DNA from: Megamerina dolium
Lineage: Eukaryota; Arthropoda; Insecta; Diptera; Megamerinidae
NCBI GenBank assembly: GCA_963854835.1
Contig: OY978525.1
Coordinates: forward strand, 29,659,253 to 29,723,252
Length of the DNA stretch: 64,000 nt
Direction of reading: 5' to 3'
The translations under genes and the position numbers were made by a program. Shown here piece after piece: positions 63,656 through 64,000 of the stretch. Positions within the stretch are counted from its first letter, which is position 1. Every line of letters begins with the position of its first letter. The notes beneath the pieces are model-generated. The model searched no databases and was not told the origin of the DNA. It saw only the letters and a program-made list of their open reading frames with translations.

Positions 63656-63773
63656 TCTGTTATCAGTGTAGCTTCAGAGCTGGTAAATCTACCATCGGCC
63701 AGATTTTCACACTGCTCAAAAGAATGCCAAAGAGAAACAAGAAAAACATACATCATCGGTTCGTTAATTACAA
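63656..63773 (+). mobile_element. RTE LINE copy 5, short fragment
   Basis: About 118 bp equivalent to 14799-14922 of the reference copy: TATCAGTGTAGCTTCAGAGC, TCTACCATCGGCCAGATTTT, GAAACAAGAAAAACATACAT. It lies beside family A satellite, like copy 2. Confidence 0.85.
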
Positions 63774-64000
63774 AATGACCCATAGGGGTGGTAGTTAGAG
63801 GGTCAAAATGTTCCGAGAAAATAACCCTAAGAAAATTTTAATATGGGTCTCCGAAGACAAGAACTATCTTAAATGAAGTTTTACATATGAATTTTCAAAT
63901 TTCATGGTTCTACTTTTGACCGAAAAAGCCAAATTTTAAACCACTGTAAAATAAAATTGTGACTTAGTGGAGCAGAATTGGATTAGAACTTTTGTTACTG
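63774..64000. other. Unassigned window end
   Basis: AT-rich sequence with no recognised feature; it may continue a repeat beyond the window. Confidence 0.4.

Overview
The window looks like chromosomal DNA of a higher dipteran, most likely a tephritid-type fruit fly. That placement is an inference from the AT-rich base composition, a short 70-bp intron, and the mix of BEL/Pao, RTE, hAT, piggyBac and many mariner/Tc1 elements; no species can be named from sequence alone. It holds one confident host gene and is otherwise mostly transposable elements, their relics and satellite-like repeats. No tRNA or rRNA gene, CRISPR array or bacterial feature was seen.

Left end (1-2.3 kb): a complete two-exon mitochondrial phenylalanyl-tRNA synthetase gene on the minus strand, with a housekeeping-type core promoter motif upstream and a weak candidate for a tiny divergent two-exon reading frame.

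2.3-16.2 kb: four tracts of (AT)n alternate with three elements. These are a BEL/Pao LTR retrotransposon (minus strand, apparently identical LTRs, ATATA target duplication), a hAT transposon (minus strand, with subterminal AGTTCA repeats), and an almost full-length RTE-type LINE (plus strand). The simplest reading is one original AT microsatellite invaded three times. Each element carries a few inactivating changes.

16.2-64 kb: no host coding exon was recognised. It holds a mariner with matched TIRs (16.4-17.5 kb); more RTE copies (20.4, 27.2, 46.8 and 63.7 kb); a second LINE family with a (GAT)n tail (43.2 kb); several mariner/Tc1 relics (33.3, 34.1, 36.8, 48.0, 48.8, 53.3 and 60.3 kb); a piggyBac relic (34.9-36.4 kb); a TAA-flanked MITE (31.9 kb); a foldback-like element with about 20-bp sub-repeats (56.4 kb); five copies of a tRNA-derived SINE (24.9, 39.8, 50.6, 51.5 and 61.6 kb), two with clear target-site duplications; and a related chimeric copy (30.6 kb). 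Three degenerate satellite-like families with units of roughly 100-160 bp (24.3, 29.9 and 39.7 kb) host several of these insertions. The rest is AT-rich sequence that could be intergenic or part of a very long intron.

Functional links: the RTE LINE, or a relative, is a plausible source of the machinery that mobilises the SINE, because both end in GCCACATA just before their terminal simple repeat. The short mariner derivatives and the MITE would need a transposase supplied from elsewhere in the genome.
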